NCBI GenBank assembly: GCA_022494885.1
Contig: JAGVSM010003627.1
Span: 62,001 to 126,000 of the forward strand
From: Micrasema longulum
Lineage: Eukaryota; Arthropoda; Insecta; Trichoptera; Brachycentridae
Length of the DNA: 64,000 nucleotides
Direction of reading: 5' to 3'
The translations under genes were made by a program, and so were the position numbers. This document shows positions 1 through 11,806 of the stretch, in pieces; the stretch's first letter is position 1, and each line of letters begins with the position of its first letter. The notes below the pieces were generated by a model. That model worked only from the letters and a program-made list of their open reading frames with translations, was not told the origin of the DNA and made no database searches.

Positions 1-189
1 GCAAATCGACAATTTGATTTCATGTTATTATTAAAATAGTTATTTTCTTCTTTTCGAATTCTGGCCGACTGATATGTCGATATACTTAAATTTATAAACA
101 TTTATACATACCTGTCCATATGGTGGCGTAATGATTGGCATCTTTGGTTACTTTTTATGATGTCACAGGTCGAATTTCTGACATGTTCA

Positions 190-350
190 CCGTAAAATAT
201 TTGTTTGAAAAATGATTTTTCTTTGCAATATTTTATAATCCCTAGTCATGTGCACCTGTAGTGCAAGACTGATCACGATGCTGTCATGCGACAAGTAGTT
301 GAGATACGCAGCACTCATACCAACGCAGTGTTCTATGTACCATTGCAATA
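190..350 (+). repeat. SINE body fragment (SINE-A family)
   Basis: This stretch matches the body of the tRNA-derived SINE seen complete at 13072-13345: the same order of segments (ATATTTGTTT, a GACTGATCA block, GTCATG, a CAATGCAGTG-like block and a CTATGTACCATT-like end). The tRNA-like head is missing, so it is a 5'-truncated or decayed copy. Confidence 0.5.
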
Positions 351-1527
351 TTAAAACTATACAATAATAAGCTCCACTAAACAAAATGTGTTTGGATATC
401 TTTGTTTAAAAAGTGACTTTTGTGGCTTAGCTCTTATTAACTTTTAGAAAGTTTTATCATGGTGTTGGGACCAATATATATTTTAGATTTTTCTGCACTG
501 TAAAATATGGATTATGTGTTCTAGAATTAAAATAGATTTAGTTAGTATACTTACTAACATAAAATATTTTTGATTTTATTATTAATATAACAAACTGCAA
601 CTATGCTTAACTTGAAATAATAAAATAAAAATGTATTCTAAAACAAAAAGAGTGTTTTTATTTCAATGGCATATAATTAAATACACACGTTACAATCACG
701 TAATGGATGGCATTTCAATTCGCCTTCATTCTCTAACAGACTTTCTTTGTGATCAGACGTGATGCTATGAAGAATAATTCCACCAGATGCGATTAGGAAA
801 TGCTTTTAATACTGGATGTGTCTTTCTATATTTATTGTGAAGATTTTGGATTCGGATTTTTTAAAAATGAATAAAAGAATACCGCCAATCCAAGCAAGCA
901 GGCAGTAACAAACATTAAAAAAGTTTTGAGAAAAAAAGGTTTTATGAATTTGGTATTTTTTAGCTTATATTTATCAAAACAGTTGGAAAGATGATTTAGA
1001 AAGATTACAATAGGGAAATGCCACATTAAAAAAAAAAGTTAAAGAAATAAAGGTATATGAAATACTGCCCAGTAAAAAAATATTTTTTTGCTTATAAGAA
1101 GCATAAAAAATACTTTTAAATTAGTAATTTTAAATTCCGGCAAAACGGTTTAATTTAATTGCCCACGCCCCTAATACGTCACCATTCATGTTAATTTGTT
1201 CCTGGCCATAGAAATTTGTGTAGAACAATATCACGAACCTTAATGTCACAACAACCAAGGCCAAACACGTCGCATTTTTCTAGCAACGTATTTTTATTAT
1301 TTTATTTTCTTTAAAATTTATGTATAAACACATTTCTCCACAATATCCATATTGATTTTGAAAATACAATTAATTATCGTAAATCCATTTCATGTATTTT
1401 TATCGGTATTTGTAGTATGTGATATTTCCTTATTATTTATCAGATGTCATTAAAATAATATATTTTAAAATTTTTGCCAGATACTGCTTTTTAGCTTGGA
1501 AAGGCAAAATAATTTTATTGTAAAAGC
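351..1527. other. AT-rich intergenic DNA, nothing recognised
   Basis: The stretch has no coding exon with usable splice sites and no clear repeat ends on either strand. Short open frames here are low-complexity and stop-limited. Confidence 0.5.
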
Positions 1528-1702
1528 AAGTGTTTTTCAACCTTTTTTAATACGCGACCGCCTTGCGGGTAAAAACAATATCTCGATGAGCTCCCCACCA
1601 CCGGGATAAACATTTGTTTAGATTGAGGGGGTCGTGGTCTCGAGCAAAGCCAAAGTTTAATAAAATTATGGTTCCGGGGGGAGGGATTGGGTTGAAAAAC
1701 AC
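1528..1702. mobile_element. Short hAT-type MITE
   Basis: The ends form an inverted repeat: GTGTTTTTCAACC on the left and GGTTGAAAAACAC on the right. That end sequence is typical of hAT elements. The body is about 175 bp and GC-richer than its surroundings, with no transposase. The 8-bp target duplication is not clear, so the exact ends are uncertain. Confidence 0.45.
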
Positions 1703-2105
1703 CGACATAGCTTTGCTGCAAATATAACGCCTTATTCTGCTAATAAATACAGGCACATTTAAATTTTAATATTGAGATATATTTCCATTCAATTTTGTTT
1801 TTTGCTACAGTTATTAGTAAGTGTTGGAGTTAGTTGGCAAAACAATAAACAATTAAGTTCGAGAAAATATACATTTTTTTAATTAGAAAAACACCCCATG
1901 AAAAACCGTTAAATTCAGTCTACGTGTAGCCCCTCGGAATCTCGTTGTTTTATAACCACAGATAAAACAGTTTTGAAGTAGAAATAAAAAATAACAAGTC
2001 TGGAAAAAATCTGTGGAAGGTTTTCTGATCTCTTTCTGTCACGTTTGTAAAATTGAACATTTAAAAACATATTAAGTAATTAGGGTATTTGTTAAATTAA
2101 TTAAA
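1703..2105 (+). promoter_or_regulatory. Upstream region / 5' UTR of the PSME3IP1 gene
   Basis: This 400-bp interval lies between the MITE and the start codon of the 233-aa protein and should carry the promoter and 5' UTR. No TATA box at a convincing distance or other motif stands out. The boundary between promoter and transcript cannot be set from sequence alone. Confidence 0.35.
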
Positions 2106-5100
2106 ATGAGCTCGGGATTCATTTCTGAGGCGGAGATCGCTGAAGCCAAAAAGCGCAGACAGGAAGAATGGGAAAAAGTAAGGACAGCGGATCAACCAGA
2201 AGGTAACGATTTGACATTTCTCAACATTGTTTTTAAAAATATTTTTACAATATGTTGTCTACAATCCCGACGCACAATAATATGAATAATAAAAAGTATT
2301 ACCTACTAGTCGTCCGAATATAATATTTTGATAGAAAACCTACATTTAAAGCTTTACCATAATTTATTTATTACGTAGTATTGAAGAAATTGCACCCTTT
2401 GTTTGTACCAAACATTTTAGCTTATGGAAAAATATGCTTGATGAATCTGTGATATGGAATTTCCTAGAAAAATAGTGTGTTTCAAAATTAACAGAAATTC
2501 GTATTTTGCTTAAAATTTTATTAAGAGGATATGCGGAAACAGAGCGGTTTGACAAATACGTATTTGAATATAGTTTTTCTGTCACTGTCAATTAAAAGTT
2601 GCGGTTTTGTTTTTTTTTTCAATAGAAGCCCCAGAAGAAACATACGACCCGCGTCCCCTGTACCAACGCTTAGAAGAACAGAGAAATAAAAAAGAAACTG
2701 ATTATGAAGAAGCGCACAAACTCAGTAAGTTCAAATAGTAAATATTTATACAATAACAATGCGTCGCGCCGTTTCCTGTAGGCGTAGGCAGAGGATAAAG
2801 TGCGACACGACTCTAGTTTTACACACAGATCTTGTTTCCTTTTCATTAGTGGTTTTTCTCATGCACACGCGCCGATTATATTTTCAACATTATATTTTCA
2901 AACGAGTAGTGTAATATTAAAGATGGACGTCTGTCATGTAGATAATTTCGAGCTAGCTTTACTTTTTTGTACTGAGGTAGTCTGCTGGTAAATTTTTCTC
3001 TTTGGCTCAAAATAATTGTTTTATATAATGAAATTAATCTGATTTGGTATTTTTATGTCACAGTACACCATGACAGATGTCTGATTTTGAAACCAAATCA
3101 ATATGTAGATTTCCAATTTTGAAATCAGCATAGATTTTTGACGAAATAATAAAATATATGGATAAAATATAAGGCATATTATATTATAAATATGCCTTGC
3201 AAAACTGTTCATTTTTATGTCAGGAAAGATTGATTTTAGACTGAAATTTAGGTGAAGTATTATTCAAATATGATTTTGATAAACATTCTGATAAAATGTC
3301 TTGGTTAGTTTTATTATTTTGTTTATTGGCCAACGAGGGCTTTTGCCTTAGCTGGCATCTTCAAGATCGGCTAGTACTTAATAATAATAATATTTGGCTG
3401 ATTTATATAGCGCCATTTTTGTAAAAAATCACCTCAAGGGCGCTTTACAATTGTATACCTAAACTTACATTCTAACTAAACTAAAGTGATATATTATATT
3501 TCCATATTTAAAATTGAGGGTATGATAGTCTAAAGAAGTGGGATTTTAGTTGGGATCTGAAATGACTGGGACTGTCGATAATTCGTAAGTTTGAAGGCAA
3601 TTGGTTCCAGGCAGAGGGGCCGGCGGTGGCAAAAGCACGATCTCCAAATCAAGTGTTTGGGGAGCGCCGGATTCCGATAAGTTTTCCTCTTCCTGAATCA
3701 AATGCTGACCTAAGAGTAGATTTTCTTTGACATGTATTTTCCCTAATACAAAGGTCCGATAGGTATTTTGGAGCCATTTCATGAAGGGATTTGAATACTG
3801 TCCAGCAAAGCTTGTATTTTATTCTCTCTGGGCTTTTTCACCAGTGCAAATCTCGAAGATGTGAGATGTGAGAATATTTTTTTACTCCCGTAATAAGCCT
3901 TGCTGCTGCATTGAAAACAGATTGAAGTTTATTAGTTTGATATTTTGGGAGATTTGCATATATTCCATTACAGTAATCTAGACGCGAAAGAGACAGATCT
4001 GAATCTAAATGAACACCCAGTAGTTTAACATTTATTATATTTATATATTTCATCAATCTCCGAAACCAGTACTTATCGTTTTATTGACCTGAGAATGAAG
4101 AGACAGATCTGAATCTAAATGAACACCCAGTAGTTTAACATTTATACTAGGGGTAAGATCGCAACCTGTGATTGAAATTGGAGATCAGTCTAAAAAGTGT
4201 TGTTGCTTTTTTGTCGCTGTCAATAGAAGCTCAGTTTTAGATGGATTGACTTTGAGTCTGTTTGATGACATCCAGTTGTTGACGGTTTGGATGCATTGAG
4301 ACACACGATTTTTAAAATTGTTTATATCTTGAGGAGAGCAGTAAAAATAGATTTGTTGGTCATCCGCATAACAGTGAGATTTTTTTTCTCGATTATTTTA
4401 GATTATTATTATTTTTTCTTAGAGGGGGGGGGGGTTCAGTGCTATGCTTTAAGCTCCTGACTTCTCTGCAACCCCCCGAGGATCTATTATGACAGAAAGA
4501 TTAGCTAGTAAACAAAATAAAAAAAACTAAATAGTGACATTTTATTTATGTTTTTATGAAAATTATAAATGTATTTTTTTTTACAAAAACATCAATAATT
4601 CACTGGACTAAAATTGGAATAACCAAATGCCATCTATACATTTCATCATCATCACCACACATCCATTTCTGTCCACTGCTGAACATAAGCCTCCCCCATA
4701 CATCCCCGTCTTGCGCTTTCTGTATCTAATCATCAGCAATCCTCTTTATTTCACCTGACCATCCTCCTCCACTCGATTTCACTTTTAGTCCATCTTTGGT
4801 CTTTTAGTCCATCTTTGGTCTTTTAGTCCGTCTTTGGTCTTTTAGTCTGGCAACATGTCCCGCAAATGATCATTCAAGCTTAGCCACCCTTTCGATTACT
4901 CCCGACCTAATATGTTTGCATAACAATTTATTTTTCCCGCAGAAAATATGATTCGCGGTTTGGACGACGATGAAGTGGGATTTCTGGAATTGGTAGAGCA
5001 AAACAAGGCGTCAGTTGCGAGACAGATATCACTCGAAGAGCAACGAGAGATGAGAGAATTCAGGTGAGAATTTAAATTCTTTTTTACCTTTGGTGTATTT

Positions 5101-8100
5101 CCAAAATGTTTGACATTATAAAATATAAATATCATACAAAAATAATGTTTGTGACTTAAAAAAACCAGCAACATTTATAGTCCTTAAAATATAGCTTGAT
5201 TAGAATGACAGTTGTCAGCAAAAGTGACGACATAACTTTGTAGTGATGTCTAAGGAATCATTCGTATTAATTAACAAACCATTCGTATTCGTATTAATTA
5301 ACAAACCGGTACGAAAAATCATTCGTATCTGGTTAGTTAAATAATTTTTTTAATACAATGCTTGACATATAAATCAACATAATTATATAAAATCAGCTTT
5401 TAAACTAAATTAAACTAAAACTAATTATTAGCGACGTTCTTACAAAGTATATCATTTTGCAAAAACGTTAGAGATGGGACAAATTGATTGAATAAAAAAA
5501 TAATTTGTTGGATTTTGTTCACAAAAAAAGTATAAATGTCTTATTTTTTATATCAATTTAACAGAGTTTCATGTTTGCATGAAAAAATTGATTTTATCGG
5601 TACATGATCAGTGATCAGTAATTTCCCATCACTATTTTGACATTAGTTTGGCAGCTGTCATTTTAATCAAGCTATATTTTAAGGACTATAGTAATAAATA
5701 TACCAAGGTTTGCTTTCAACCTAATGGGACTAAACCGAAATCAAGTAAGGGTTATCACTAGAGCCCTTACAGGGCACTGCATATTGAATAAACACCTCAC
5801 TAAAATAAACTTCTCTGAAACTTCTAGATATTGGTTCTGCGCTGCATATGATGTAACACCTTTACTTGTGTTATGTTAATGTGATGCTTTATATTACAAA
5901 ATAAACTGCATCCTCAGTGGGCCGTTGGTTAAATCTGAGGATGTAAGAGCACTCGCCCCCTACCTAATTAGCTTGATACTTTAAGGAAATGGGCTTGGAA
6001 GAGGAGATTTAGCAACAGACATGAAAGCACTCGCCATCCATTCAGTAGCCGACTCTTCGAAGGCCTTGGCTTGTAGTTGTAGGGCACGGATTAAAATTAA
6101 AAAACTCTTTGATGCGCCTGAATTACTGAGCTCAATAAATTACATATCCCAACTAGAAACCCCAGACAAAACTTACTCTTTCATACCGATAACCATGAAA
6201 CCAACTATGGTTTTAATTCCCCTATGCCCAGAATTCTTAGATCTGCCAACAAACATACCAGTCTTGATTTCTTTGATAACAAGTTGTCTTCTTTCATACG
6301 ATCACTGAATCAAATTCAATTAAAAACACCCCTCTCCCACTTCCACTCCCACCAAGTCTACTATATACCATTGTGTCTTTCTACTTTCTTTTATGATAAT
6401 TTTGTATGTATACATATGTCCTTAAAAATGCCCATTGGGCGTATACATAAATAAATAAATTACGGGGCCCCACCACAATAGATCTACGCAGGTCGCAGTG
6501 ACATCAGGAGCTTGTTTAGTACTGACCCCCATCTACAAGAACAAGAATACTAATAAATGTAATGAGCAAAATATCTTAAATCTAAAATTCAGTCAGACCT
6601 TGACCATTGTTCGAAATTGTCTCCTGAAATGCGTTCACAATGGAGCAATAATAAAAACATAAAATGTGTTTTTATAAAACAAACAAAAAAATTATATGGT
6701 TGTGTGTAAATCTTACTCAATAAATAAAATAATTCATAAATATTGAAAATGAAGAAGTGCATGATTCGATCGGAGTTGACACAAAACAAAATGTAAAAGA
6801 TTGCATATTTTATCCAGTTTTTTTTTATTAAAGTTTTATGCTTTTTTTGACTTTCAGTTTTTAAATTGGCTGATTTTTCATTTTGATTTTTTTAGAGAAC
6901 GAGTAAGCACTGTTCAGGATTCAGCAGAGAGAGAAAGACTTCATCAAATTAGCGGAGTTCCTCAGCCCACAGCCAAGAAACCTACCATAGTCAATAATAC
7001 TAAGAATAAATTACAAGGGGTAAGTGTTGTCTGTGTCCAGGCGGACAAAGAATACATTTAACCAGAACCTGAGTTTTTTCCACGCGATGGCTGCTCTCAG
7101 GTAAAAATCTTAAAAAATGAAATTGAGATTGGTGGGTTTGCTTACCATGCTTGAGGACTTAGGTTTGATTCCTGGGGTGGTATTCTAAACGCAAGAGTGT
7201 GCGTAGAAAACACATTTTTAACACGTATATACCTACTAAATGTCAGCCTCGCAGTGTAATGGTCAGCGCTTTTGCCTACCATGCAAGAGGTCTCTGGTTC
7301 GATTCCCGACATGGTTGATATGAAATATTTATTTAAAGGGTGTTTTCTTCTTTTGCGTGGCACTGATTTTTTAGGTACATTTGCCCTTGACGATTAAACG
7401 GACGCTTAACTCGCAAATGCCTACAGGTAAAAAAATATTGATAAAAGTGTCACCCTGGATTATTATAGCAGTCTGCGCAACTACTCTAGCGTTAATGATT
7501 TGCATGCTATGAAAATGAAATAAAATAGCAGTTATTTCCATTATTACACTCTATTATTTGTAAATTTATCGCAGGTGATTGTCAAGAAACGAAAGGCGAG
7601 TGATTCTGATTCCCCTAAAGGCGAAGAGCCCGCAGTCAAGAGTAGTAGAAATCCATCAAATGGATTATTGGAAAATTCCAAAGAAAATGGTCACAACGAC
7701 CACAAGTGAGTATTGCCTAAACATTGTTGACCTTACAAACACAAGACATAGTTTGTGTACGGGGGGATGAGGAATAAAATAGGATATTTTCACAAAGTGG
7801 AAATAACATTGAAAATAATATTTAAAGCTGATTTTTACGACTGTAGTGATATAACTATCAATGTATAATAAACAAGTTCTTATATATAAAACAAAACAAT
7901 ACTCGCTTACAGATTAACTTTTCTTACTCAAATTAAATAACCCCAACAATACAACAAATACAAATAATATTATCACTAAACCCTTAACACAAATACAACT
8001 TAAACAAATACAAACTAATACCACTTTCGGACAAAGAGATTTTGAGTATTATGCAATTTAAATCTATAACCTACTTCCGCTGTCCAAACAATTAGTAACG

Positions 8101-9487
8101 AGAAAATGTTCAAAAAGGCTATGAAAAAAATGGATAATGGAGCTGGGTAGAAGTAAAAAGGCTTATCTCATTCACCCAAACCAATATTAAATCACCTGCT
8201 CCACAAAAGTGTAGTTTTTGTTATTTATTGTGCGTTTTATTACATAAATGATATAGGTATGCAGAAATCAAATATAAACATAAATATGTAGTGTTTATAA
8301 CAGTCTTACATTTTGTAATTTCTCTCTGTATTTTTTGTATATTCTCACATGGAAAACAAAAAAAGAGTACAGTGAAACCTCATTCTATAGTTTTTAAAGG
8401 GACTTATTGAAATAAACTATGAATGCGGGGATAAGAGGTCAATACACAAGGAGATAAGATCGGGTAAAGATATTGCCCTGGCAATCTGCATTACCATTGG
8501 CAGGTTACAATTCTAAAAAAGATACAAGTTTCAGGTGTAAATAAATGTATTTAAATAAAATTAGAAAGCAGAACAAAAACAATATTAAAGTTTATTGCAT
8601 TGGAAATAATCTTTCATCGACGTTAGTTTTTTTACTGTTTTATTCCCGTAAGTCAACATTATATTTTCGGCTTTGCAAATAATATTTTTTTCGGCATCAG
8701 TTATTGAATGTGAGTAGTAGAATGTTTTTAATCTTTCGAAGATAGTGCATGCTTCTGAAAATGAAGTTACAGGCGGCGGCTCCTCTTCATCAATATCGAC
8801 CTCTTCAGCTGTCTCCTTCGACCTTGCGTCACACAAGCTTTCGATAGTTTCTATCCCACACATTGGGATATTGTCGTCAAATGTAACAAAATTGTTGAAA
8901 TTCGTCTGTGTATCAAGTCTTCACCAATCATCTTCAGAAACCTTAACTTGTTCTAATTATCATTATATTCTTTTTCGAACGTACTGCGCACAAAATATTT
9001 AAACATGTCAAATACGCATCGTAATTCAAACGATGAATGCGGTAAAATGGTGGATAGAGAAACGATCGATGCGATAAATTTTTGTATGTTTTATATTAAA
9101 TTATTTCGGAGTTGGAAGAAATAAACGACACATCTGGAAAAACGATTATTCGAGGAACGATAGATAGAGGTTTCACTGTATATTGTTTAGTGTCCTCGGC
9201 ACGAGTAACCCCAGTGAGGTCACATTATTTTTATTATTAATGTTTATAATGTGAAAAAAATGAATAAATAAAATAAAATGAATATAAATGAACACCGGTT
9301 TAAAAGTAATAGCAATGCTCGCAATACAATAAATAGTAATTTAGATTTATTTTTCAGGGTGAGCGCATCCCCACAAGACAAGCCAGTGGGAGGAGGAATG
9401 CGCTGTATAGGAATCCTGCCAGGAATCGGGCCCTATGGGGATTCGAGCGACTCTGACGCCTCCAGCGACAGTGATGATGTAAAGTGA
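2106..9487 (+). CDS. PSME3IP1: PSME3-interacting protein (FAM192A / PIP30 / NIP30), complete six-exon gene
   Basis: Coding exons are 2106-2202, 2626-2724, 4943-5063, 6896-7019, 7575-7705 and 9358-9487. All introns are GT..AG, the phases join without a break, and they give 233 aa plus TGA. The family is nuclear; in vertebrates it binds the proteasome activator PA28-gamma (PSME3) and modulates that proteasome pool. Seen here: the N-terminal NIP30 domain, about residues 5-105, with RRQEEWEKVR at 17-26, a YDPRPLYQRL block in exon 2 and KNMIRGLDDDE at 66-76. A charged helical stretch follows, then a basic KKRK at 151-154 that could be a nuclear signal. The C-terminal block CIGILPGIGPYG (207-218) is followed by an acidic serine-rich tail (SSDSDASSDSDD) suited to CK2 phosphorylation; in human this end contacts PSME3. 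Length is near the human protein (about 254 aa). The start is the first ATG and gives the family's N-terminus. Introns carry several old transposons, but no exon is disturbed. Confidence 0.95.
2350..2592. repeat. Unclassified interspersed repeat (family G) in PSME3IP1 intron 1
   Basis: Segments such as GAGCGGTTTGACAAATA and TTTTTCTGTCACTGTC recur at 41470-41760 and partly at 30195-30440. Ends and class are unknown. The copy stops about 30 bp before exon 2. Confidence 0.4.
2757..2890 (-). mobile_element. 3' end of an RTE-type LINE, fragment
   Basis: Reading on the minus strand, this matches the 3' terminal part of the RTE copy at 62838-63892, including the GCGTCGCGCCGTTTCC-like block and the CATGCACACGCGCCGATTAT block. 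Only about 130 bp remain, within intron 2 of the PSME3IP1 gene. Confidence 0.6.
3395..4392 (-). mobile_element. CR1/L2-type LINE, reverse transcriptase 3' part, decayed
   Basis: Minus-strand translation in pieces shows the RT catalytic motif CYADDQQIY near 4365, then VNNWMSSNRLKVNPSKTE, LLGVHLDSDLSL, and further down LDYCNGIYANLPKYQ, LQSVFNAAARLITG and HISHLRDLHW. This order is that of CR1/L2-group LINEs. Frames are broken, and the copy has an internal direct duplication of about 46 bp (3990-4036 and 4100-4146). It sits in intron 2 of the PSME3IP1 gene and is not a host gene. Confidence 0.75.
4626..4912 (-). mobile_element. LINE 3' end fragment with a 19-bp tandem repeat
   Basis: On the minus strand this contains the AGGCTTATGTTCAGCAGTGG block and a terminal (GAT)n run that end many insect RTE-like LINEs. 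Between 4786 and 4850 a 19-bp unit (TTTTAGTCCATCTTTGGTC) is repeated three to four times. The fragment ends just before the acceptor of PSME3IP1 exon 3. Confidence 0.5.
5180..5686. mobile_element. Mariner-type MITE, family C, copy 1
   Basis: A 507-bp element has terminal inverted repeats of about 40 bp (GTCCTTAAAATATAGCTTGA and its inverse) and is flanked by TA on both sides (5178-5179, 5687-5688). No transposase is encoded. Two relatives lie at 24589-25092 and 38566-39065, in the opposite orientation. TA duplication plus long inverted ends point to Tc1/mariner mobilisation. Confidence 0.8.
5700..6084 (+). mobile_element. I/R1-type LINE C-terminus (RNase H end), fragment interrupted by another LINE
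   Basis: Translation gives MGLNRNQVRVITRALTGHC, ILNKHLTKINFSE and later GPLVKSEDVRALAPYLI, the pattern of the C-terminal region of RNase H-bearing LINEs. The tail resumes at 6462-6560 (ATAGATCTACGCAGGTCGCA), which matches the related tail at 48280-48360. A Jockey-like fragment is inserted between the two parts. Confidence 0.6.
6085..6461 (+). mobile_element. Jockey-like LINE C-terminal fragment nested in the preceding LINE
   Basis: Open frames give LFDAPELLSSINY, SFIPITMKT and later MPRILRSANKHTSLDFFD, which resembles the C-terminal segment of Jockey-type reverse transcriptase ORFs (the part ending with LRSxN..DFF). It ends with ATAAATAAATAAAT, a LINE-like tail, and then the host LINE sequence resumes. 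Confidence 0.5.
7238..7345 (+). repeat. tRNA-derived SINE-A, head fragment
   Basis: A tRNA-like head carries a box B-like GGTTCGATTCCCGACAT and the GTGTAATGGTCAGCGC-like box A region, followed by the SINE body start GATATGAAATATTTATTT. The same head recurs at 13072 (+) and at 48830-49064 (minus), so it is a SINE and not a single tRNA gene. Confidence 0.75.
8370..9178 (-). mobile_element. Tigger/pogo-type DNA transposon, internally deleted
   Basis: Inverted ends (CAGTGAAACCTC left, GAGGTTTCACTG right) are flanked by TA, as in pogo/Tigger elements. On the minus strand an 92-codon open frame at 8585-8863 reads ETAEEVDIDEEEPPPVTSF, then SEACTIFERLKTFYYS, and ends near TVKKLTSMKDYF. This is the acidic C-terminal tail typical of Tigger transposases; the DNA-binding and DDE core are missing. 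It lies in intron 5 of the PSME3IP1 gene. Confidence 0.75.
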
Positions 9488-10083
9488 ATCGTTTGTTAGT
9501 CCTCAAATTTATATCATATACTTTATCTAACACACTCACGCTTTAAACGCACACATTCTTCAATTATTATTATTATTATTTGGTTGATGCTCATATTGGC
9601 CATTGCCGGCATTAATTTTTTTCTAAATACATACTGTAGAAATGAAATATTTACAATCAATATAATTTACCAAAAAAAACTACCATCATGATTCCATAAA
9701 AAAAGTTTGAACTACTTTTTAAACGATCACACTGAACAACAATGATTTTGTTTCTAGAACAATTCTAACTTATTCTTATATAATTTTGCCCGCTGAATCC
9801 GAATATGCCATCAGAATTTATCTGTAAGGCACCATTTTATTATTTTATTTTATTTTTAGAGGGAGCAAGAAAAAAAAGTGTAAAACTGAGGAAAACGCTA
9901 AAGTGAGGAAATGGAAAATGTATGGAAAAAATAGGAATTACGTGGAAATTTTCAATTTTTTTTTTACCTATTTTCAATGATTTCACTAAAAATATTTTTG
10001 TATTTATTTGAACACTATCATGTAATCTGTTTTTTTATTTGATTTAAAAACAGCATGTTAGAATTATTTTATGTGTCAATAAA
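9488..10083 (+). other. 3' UTR of the PSME3IP1 gene with candidate poly(A) signal
   Basis: The stretch follows the TGA stop. The first AATAAA well placed in AT-rich DNA after the coding end is at 10078-10083. The cleavage site itself cannot be seen. Other upstream near-signals in the AT-rich sequence could be used. Confidence 0.4.
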
Positions 10084-10589
10084 TTGTTTCATATTTTTAT
10101 GACAACTTTTTAAAGAACGTTAAATAATTCTATTGTTATGTTTTAAACATGGCAATTTATTGATATTATAACTTAATTGTCCCTAAACGTTTGTTAACCG
10201 CATATCATGATTTGTACAAGTCAATATGACATTTTTGTTCAAATGAAAACCAAAACTATTCCTAAAAGAAGGCACTTAAACAAAAAGGTCAATTACACTG
10301 CACCTGCTTTGAATTTAGGTTAGGACAATTATTTATCCTTTATTAGTTGTTCACCTGTTTTTATTCTTCATTCGCGTGGCTCACGCGGTGGCGCGCGGGC
10401 ATAATTTTGGCTTTTTGACACATCAAATGAATTCCGAAATTTTTAAAACGTTAAACCGGGGTGAATATTTGTATGAGAATGTATGAAGAAAAATGGGTCC
10501 TGAACATTTAAAAATAAAAATAAATTAAGAGTAAGAAAAAAATAAATAATCATCATTACACATTAGTAGAAAATATATGGGTATACTAA

Positions 10590-10840
10590 AATAAAATAAA
10601 TAAAACAACTTTGTTTTTAACCACTAATTTTTATTTTTCACCGACCGGTTTCAAAGCAAACAAGCTTCTTTGTCAAGGTTTACGTAACTAATGAATTGAT
10701 TCCTTTTTATTTTATTTCTATCATGTTCACTAAATACTACACGTGGACCCAATAAATCAAGTGGTTTTTTTGCTTTGAAACCGGTCGGTGAAAAATAAAA
10801 ATTAGTGGTTAAAAACAAAGTTGTTTTATTTATTTTATTA
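10590..10840. repeat. Fold-back element, about 70-bp perfect inverted arms
   Basis: The left arm (about 10592-10661) and right arm (about 10769-10838) are exact reverse complements across about 70 bp, with CACCGACCGGTTTCAAAGC at the inner end, separated by about 108 bp. A related single arm with GAAACCGGT and a similar downstream block is at 36601-36720. Class unknown. Confidence 0.6.
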
Positions 10841-10899
10841 TAACGAATAACCGCAAAGTTAGTGCTTCAAATATAAACTTTATATGGGTATACATTTAA

Positions 10900-11065
10900 A
10901 ACTGGGTTGTGGTCCCGTGGTAGTATTGTGGACTCATGGGCCAAAGGTCCGAGGTTCGAATCCCACTCTACTACAACTTGATTTCCATTTCCAGCACAAG
11001 TTATTTTCGACTTTTAGGAAATGGTCTGAAAATTTAAATGTTTTGAGTATATAATAAAAACTCAA
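10900..11065 (+). repeat. tRNA-derived SINE-B, copy 1
   Basis: The head reads GGGTTGTGGTCCCGTGG, with box B GGTTCGAATCCCACTCTA, followed by a common body ACTTGATTTCCATTT and a GAAAATG..TC block. It recurs at 11185 and 60838, which marks it as a SINE. The acceptor stem of the tRNA-like part does not pair well. Confidence 0.7.
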
Positions 11066-11184
11066 GTATTTCTCTTTTTTTAAAAAAAAAAAAAAACATA
11101 ATACATACATATATTGCGGTGGAGAGAACAAAAGTGCAAGTTATATTAAAAGAATTTTAAAATCAAAAGAAGTTAGGAAAATAT

Positions 11185-11390
11185 TAATTTAGAATCGGGT
11201 TGTGGTCCTGGGGCTAGTGTCTCGGACTCACGGACCGAAGGTCCGTGGTTCGAATCCTACTCTACCCCAACTTGATTCCCATTTTCCAATAATGAGTTAT
11301 TTACAACTCGTTGAAAATGGTCCTCAAAATTAAATATTTGGGTAAATCATAAGAACGCAAATATTTCTTTTTTCAAAAAAAATAAAAAAA
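11185..11390 (+). repeat. tRNA-derived SINE-B, copy 2
   Basis: The same head and body as the copy at 10900, with box B GGTTCGAATCCTACTCTA and the tail block AACTCGTTGAAAATGG, ending in an A-rich run. It stands directly before a mariner-type MITE at 11394. Confidence 0.7.
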
Positions 11391-11393
11391 ATA

Positions 11394-11806
11394 GGGTGAT
11401 CGGGTTAACAGTGAATCAGTGGTACACAGTGAACCACTTTACCTACAGACAAAACTATTCATGTTTTGTAGCTGAGAATTTTTACTTTGCATCACATCAA
11501 GCACAAAGAAGTTTCGAATCAGTCTGCTCGTGTCAGTGTTGTGGAATGGTTGTGTCACCTGCGAGTTATTAAAATTCACCCGTCACCAACTGTGTACCAT
11601 ACCCAGTACACAGTGAACCAAAAGGCCTTTTTTGAAAAAATAGTACATAACATTATGATCCTCTAAAGTACTGAAGTAAGTAAAATGCAAAAAGAGACTT
11701 TAGTAAACACTCAGCATCTTAATAAAAATTTGAGGTAACTGCGATTTTTACTGCAGACACAGTGTGATACAGAAAAAAGGGTAGTTCACTGTTAACCTGG
11801 TCACCC
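11394..11806. mobile_element. Mariner-type MITE, 413 bp
   Basis: Terminal inverted repeats of about 24 bp (GGGTGATCGGGTTAACAGTG left, CACTGTTAACCTGGTCACCC right) are flanked by TA on each side. Related sub-terminal motifs (CACAGTGAACCAC, CACAGTGAACCAAA) repeat inside. No coding capacity. Confidence 0.75.
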
